Source: Chrysochromulina parva (Eukaryota; Haptophyta; Prymnesiales; Chrysochromulinaceae). From it: a DNA stretch of 17,136 bases. The notes below the pieces were generated by a model, which saw only the letters and a program-made list of their open reading frames with translations, ran no database searches and was not told the DNA's origin. The first letter of the stretch is position 1. Each line of letters begins with the position of its first letter. The stretch spans positions 1 to 17,136 of the forward strand of contig PJAB01001114.1 of assembly GCA_002887195.1 (NCBI GenBank), given 5' to 3'. Both the position numbers and the translations under genes were made by a program. Shown one piece after another: positions 13,658-17,136 of this stretch.

Positions 13658-16600
13658 TCACGCCGGAACAATGTACTTCATCGCCATGTTCTTCTTCCTC
13701 CTCCATCTGCAAAGCATGTACGTGCCGACCACGCCGAGGAGCAATCCGATGATGACGCCAACTACGGTGGCCGCTTCATCGCGCACAATGGTCACCGGCG
13801 GAACGGGGACCACGTACGCGTAGGTGATGACGGTGAAAAAGGAGGGCTCGCTGAGCACGCGAAGGCTGAGCCCTTGAGCATCGAAGGCGGCCTGCACGGC
13901 GGCCCGCGAGAGTTGCAGGGAGGTCAGGCTGCTCACCAGCTGGTCTGCCGTGCGCCTGTCGCTCACACTGTGCTCGAAAGTCAGGGTGGTCGTCACTGAG
14001 ACTGCCGCGACAAGCCTTCGCCGACCAGTGCCGCTCATGAGGCCGGCGCTGCCTTGGGCGACATTGGCACTGGAGTTGCTGCTGTTGGTGGTGTTGCTGT
14101 GGCTGTTGGTGGTGTTGCTGTGGCTGTTGGTGGTGTTGCTGCTGCTGTTGGTGGTGTTGCTGCTGCTGCTGTTGGTGGTGTTGCTGCTGCTGTTGGTGGT
14201 GTTGCTGCTGCTGTTGGTGGTGCTGCTGCTGCTGTTGGTGCCGGTGGCGATTCTGCCGCAGGCGCCGGTGGTGATGGCGTTCCTGTTGCTGCTGGTGGCG
14301 TTCCTGCCGCTGGTGGCGTTGCTGCTGCCGCTGGTGGCGTTGCTGCCGCTGGTGGCGTTGCTGTTGCTGCTGCTGCTGTTGGTGGCGTTGCTGCCGCCGA
14401 TGTCCTCGCCGCAGCCGGTGGGGAGTAGTGGGGAGGGGGGGAGTGCGGGGGGCATCGGCGGCGGCTTGCGCGGGGGCGGCGGCGACCTGGGCGGCCTCGA
14501 AGGCGGCCTGGGCGGCGGCGAGGGCGGCGGCGAGCGCGGCACGGCGGGTGGCGACGAAGGGGGCCTTGGCGGCGAGGGCGGCTTCGAGGGCGGCCTCGGC
14601 GGTACGGAGGGCGGTGAAGGGGGCGAGGGCGGCGGGGGCGAGGGCGGCGGCCTCGGGGGGGCCGAGGGCGGCGGTGTGGGCGGCACGGGCGGCGAAGACG
14701 GCGGCGTCGACGGCGGCTGGAAGGCTGGATCCTCAGCAGCCGTTTCGACGAAATCGAAACGGACAGTCACGGCCCCAAGGAGCGAATTCATCCCTCGTAG
14801 CAGAAGCGCCTTTTCGGTCGCGCCGCGCAGGTTGAGCACCACTCCGTCAGGTAGCCCTGTCGACACGCCAAGCTGCGCCGCGACGCTGTACTGCTCCACG
14901 GCCACTAGCCCGGGGGGTGCGGCCTGCGGGGGAGGCTGTGCGTTGGACGGCGCGTTCACGTCGTCTTCGCCCACGTACTTGCATCGGAACGAGTTGTGCA
15001 CCGTCACGCCCGTCACCTCCCGCGCACACGGCGTGTCCTGGCGCATGCGGCACCCAAAGTTTCGAGCGAGAGGGTGCAGGCACCCCTCGAGCGCCACGAA
15101 GCACGGGTATTGGGAGCTCGCCTGGGTGGCGAACGGGTCGTAGTTCATCGCGCTCGACTCGAGGCAACCGAAGCGCACAAGGCGGGACCGCGGGGTGACG
15201 CCCCGCATGGGAGAGCCCAGCACGAGCAACGGGTTCGTGCGCGAGCCCGTGCACAGCGAGCGGTTGTGCACGGTCGCCGTCACGTCAAAGTCGAGGGAGA
15301 GGCCGCTCTCGCGAGAGACGCTCAGCGCGCCGTGCGCGGCCGGGCTCGTATAGTTGAGGGTCGCAGGCATCATGCAGCCCTGGATCACAGGTACGCACCA
15401 CGACATCGAGTTGAACGTTGCGATCGGGTCGTAGTTGGCAGCGAGAGGGTCGGTGCATCCCTCGAGTGCCATCACGCAGCCAGAGAGCACATTGGCCGCG
15501 GCGTCGTACTGGATCACGCTCCGCTGCATCGCGGGGTGGTCCTTCTCATATGTTCGCCCGATGCTGACAGCCGCGTCGTCATGGAAGCCCGAGCGGAATC
15601 CGGGCGTGCTGTTCGCCACGCCCGCGTACGACTCGGACGCGAGTGTGCAGCCTGGGGATGGGCTCGAGAGGGGCGAGGGCGCTGCGGTGAGCACTTGCAT
15701 GCAAGGCAGGTACGCGAATGTGCAGCTTGGGGATGGGCTCGTGAGGGGCGATGGCGCTGTAGTGAGCACTTGCATGCAAGGCAGGTCATCAGTGGCAATC
15801 AACGTACCTCCTCACTTGCATGCAAGGCAGGTCATCAGTGGCAATCAACGTACCTGGGATGGGCTCGATGCACGAGCCGTCGTCGTGCGTCGCGAGCGAG
15901 TGGAAGTTGAGCGCGGTCGCCGAAGTGCACCCGAGGGTGGGGTAACGACAGAAGCCAGATTCGCGCGCCCCCGGTTCATAATTGAGCGCGCCCGCGAACA
16001 AGCAGCCGCGCATGTAATGAGCGGGGCGCGCGCAAAAGTGTGGCACGTGCACGTCGGCGCTCGGCTCGTATTTGGTGTCATTCGAGAGCATGCAGCCCGC
16101 GATCAGTAGGCGCGGCGCGTGGATGATCGTACCGGTAGCGCCTCCATTCAGATTGGCGGTGCCGCGGGGGCACGCCCGCACTGTCCTCGGCAGCTCCGTG
16201 CCGTTCCAGATCTTCGGCGCGGTGTTGACGACAAAAGCGTCCTCAGGGCCACGCCCGTGGTTGGACCACGTCTCGATCGTGCGCCCACACTCGAATGTGC
16301 CAATGCTCGACTCGTAGCACAGCCCGAGCCCAGAACCTTTGCAAGCGGAGCCTGGGTACATTCCCCGAGCCACCTCCTCTCCTCGAGAGACCAGTGAGGC
16401 ACTCCGGACGCACCGGCCGAAGGTCTCGCAGCTCGAGTAGCCAAACTTGCCCGTCCCTCGCACGAGCCTGGCCTCTACCTCCATCCCGCCCGATTGGTAC
16501 GAGGTGACCATCGCCACTCCGTCAAACTCGCCGAGATCGATGAACGAGTCGACCGAGACATAATGGGCGGCGCGAGCGTCGTCTTGCTCAAGGAGCAGGC

Positions 16601-17135
16601 TCTCATCGATGGGCGCCGGGTAGCCGGCCTGCACGGCCGCTGAGCCGATCACGTAGGCGGTGCCATCCCCAGCGAAGTGCCTCGACCGAACGACCTTTCG
16701 GCCGTACAGGAAGGCTGGCATCCAAGCCCCAGGGTACTGGCGCATCTCGCTGCTCGAGGTCGAGCCGAGATGCGTATCGGGATCCGTGTGGTTGCGGTCG
16801 AATGGATGCACGAAGGAGGGCACGGCGCTCTCGAAATTGGTTGCGTAGAGGCAGACCCAAGCGCAATCCTCCACCGGGGGCGGCGGCAGCGGCGGGGGTG
16901 AGGGTGGCGGTCTGGGCGGCGGCGAGGGTGCGGGCGGCGATCTGGGAGGCCTGGATGGGGGCGCGGAGGGCGGCGGGGGAGAGGGCGGCGGATAGGGCGG
17001 CGAGGGCGGTGGCGGCGAGGGGGGTGGCGGAGATGGAGGTGGAGGCGAGGGTGGCGGTTTCGGGGGCGGCCTGGGCGGCGGCCTGGGCGGAGGAGAGGGT
17101 GGCGGTGGCGAGGGCGGCGGCGGAGAGGGCGGAGG
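13658..17135 (-). CDS. Large Pro-rich, Cys-repeat, heavily N-glycosylated surface protein (5' end outside window), two exons seen
   Basis: Joining 17135-15854 and 15651-13658 gives 1091 residues in one frame, open to the right edge. Order: a PPSPPP stretch (1-87); an unrecognised domain beginning CAWVCLYATNFES (about 91-330); about eight Cys-repeats of the type GC(T)xxxAxNYxPxA...(DGS)C between about 330 and 640, best seen in GCTSATALNFHSLATHDDGS and GCTDPLAANYDPIAT; an unnamed segment (about 665-735); a second PPSPP stalk (about 740-840); an Asn/Ser/Thr region (about 848-957) with a dozen or more N-x-S/T sequons; a juxtamembrane segment (about 975-1050); one transmembrane helix (about 1054-1075); and a short basic tail, CRWRRKKNMAMKYIVPA. 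This fits an extracellular or scale-associated type I membrane protein. Pro-rich stalks recall hydroxyproline-rich algal wall proteins. Function is unknown. Confidence 0.75.
14055..14400 (-). repeat. Coding minisatellite for the N-glycosylation tract
   Basis: On the plus strand this is a run of GTTGGTGGTGTTGCTGCTGC-like units (and GTGGCGTTGCTGC variants). On the coding strand they read NTTNSSS and NATS, each giving N-x-S/T sequons. The tract is strongly strand-asymmetric, almost free of A on the plus strand, and likely to vary in length. Confidence 0.85.
14425..14735 (-). repeat. Coding repeat for the second Pro-rich stalk
   Basis: G-rich plus-strand sequence (GGCGG(C/T), GAGGGCGGC and similar) encodes PPSPP, PPRPP and PSPPSPP on the minus strand, about 100 residues. 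A similar G-rich block at 16875-17136 encodes the first stalk. Purine-rich runs of this kind can form G-quadruplexes on the non-template strand. Confidence 0.8.
15652..15853 (-). other. Surface-protein intron (202 nt) with nested duplications
   Basis: On the minus strand the donor is CCCATCCCAG|GTACGTTG and the acceptor CCCATCCCCAG|GCTGCAC. The split Gly codon gives EPIPGCTLASES, joining two Cys-repeats. The exon end TCGAGCCCATCCCAG (15854-15868) recurs at the intron end (15652-15667) with one extra C. The intron holds a 75-bp imperfect duplication (from 15639 and 15714), which copies the first bases of exon 2, and a 46-bp near-perfect duplication (from 15769 and 15815), which creates an internal GAG|GTACGTTG at 15808/15807. 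Confidence 0.7.
15671..15847 (-). repeat. Module copies in the surface-protein intron
   Basis: CTTGCATGCAAG occurs at 15694-15705, 15769-15780 and 15815-15826. The first two are followed on the minus strand by TGCTCAC and a GCGCC(C/A)TCGCCCCTC segment, as in the sulfotransferase modules. TGATTGCCACTGATGACC occurs at 15784-15801 and 15830-15847, matching 16 of 18 bases of TGATTGCCTCTAATGACC in sulfotransferase intron 2. Confidence 0.85.
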
Positions 17136-17136
17136 G

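Noticed and set aside
13950..15143. Plus-strand open frame rich in Leu/Val then Gly, looking like a hydrophobic protein
   Set aside because: It is the antisense shadow of the Asn/Ser/Thr and Pro-rich repeats of the surface protein; the hydrophobicity follows from codon complementarity and no motif is present.

Overview
The window looks like nuclear DNA of a GC-rich, secondary-plastid microalga, most likely a haptophyte. I infer this from the strongly GC-biased wobble positions, (S)PPPP-rich surface proteins with GC..A.NY.P.A..DGSC repeats, Kozak-type ATG contexts, spliceosomal GT-AG introns, Ala/Gly/Glu tracts, a DUF1824-type domain (a family known from cyanobacteria and plastid-bearing algae) and a transporter with a plastid-like bipartite leader. 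No bacterial operon signals were seen. The lineage is inferred and was not confirmed by any search.

Layout, left to right. 2-250 (+): C-terminus of a single-pass membrane protein cut by the window edge. 750-1128 (+): a frame-broken duplicate of its 3' end. 1331-2458 (-): an alpha/beta hydrolase of dienelactone-hydrolase type with a Cys nucleophile. 2682 onward (+): a TATA-containing promoter, then a 700-residue fusion of DUF1824, a Tudor-like domain and a 2-oxoglutarate/Fe(II) oxygenase (2900-5002). 5623-6740 (-): a two-exon triose-phosphate/nucleotide-sugar-type transporter. 6960-7952 (+): a coiled-coil protein with an HMMR/KIF15-like C-terminal motif, divergent from the transporter. 7953-8471: a GATGAGCTC minisatellite between convergent genes. 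8472-11055 (-): a three-exon type II membrane sulfotransferase. 11159-13117 (-): a MATE transporter with an SH3-like insertion. 13658 to the right edge (-): a large two-exon surface protein with Pro-rich, Cys-repeat and N-glycosylation-rich regions and one transmembrane helix.

The most interesting signal is not a gene. Introns of two unrelated genes (the sulfotransferase and the surface protein) share two short sequence modules. One is a 36-bp segment containing the perfect palindrome CTTGCATGCAAG. The other is TGATTGCCWCTRATGACC. All three of these introns are bordered by direct repeats of the splice-junction sequence, and two carry tandem duplications running across the junction. A further copy of the palindrome module lies inside an exon, in frame, between 30-bp direct repeats. 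Together this looks like a family of introner-like elements or duplication-born introns caught at different stages. The transporter intron (104 nt) lacks these modules and serves as an internal contrast.

Functionally the window is a set of independent genes. A loose theme is the cell surface and secretory system (two surface proteins, a Golgi-type sulfotransferase, a sugar-phosphate or nucleotide-sugar transporter), but the sequence does not show that they act together.
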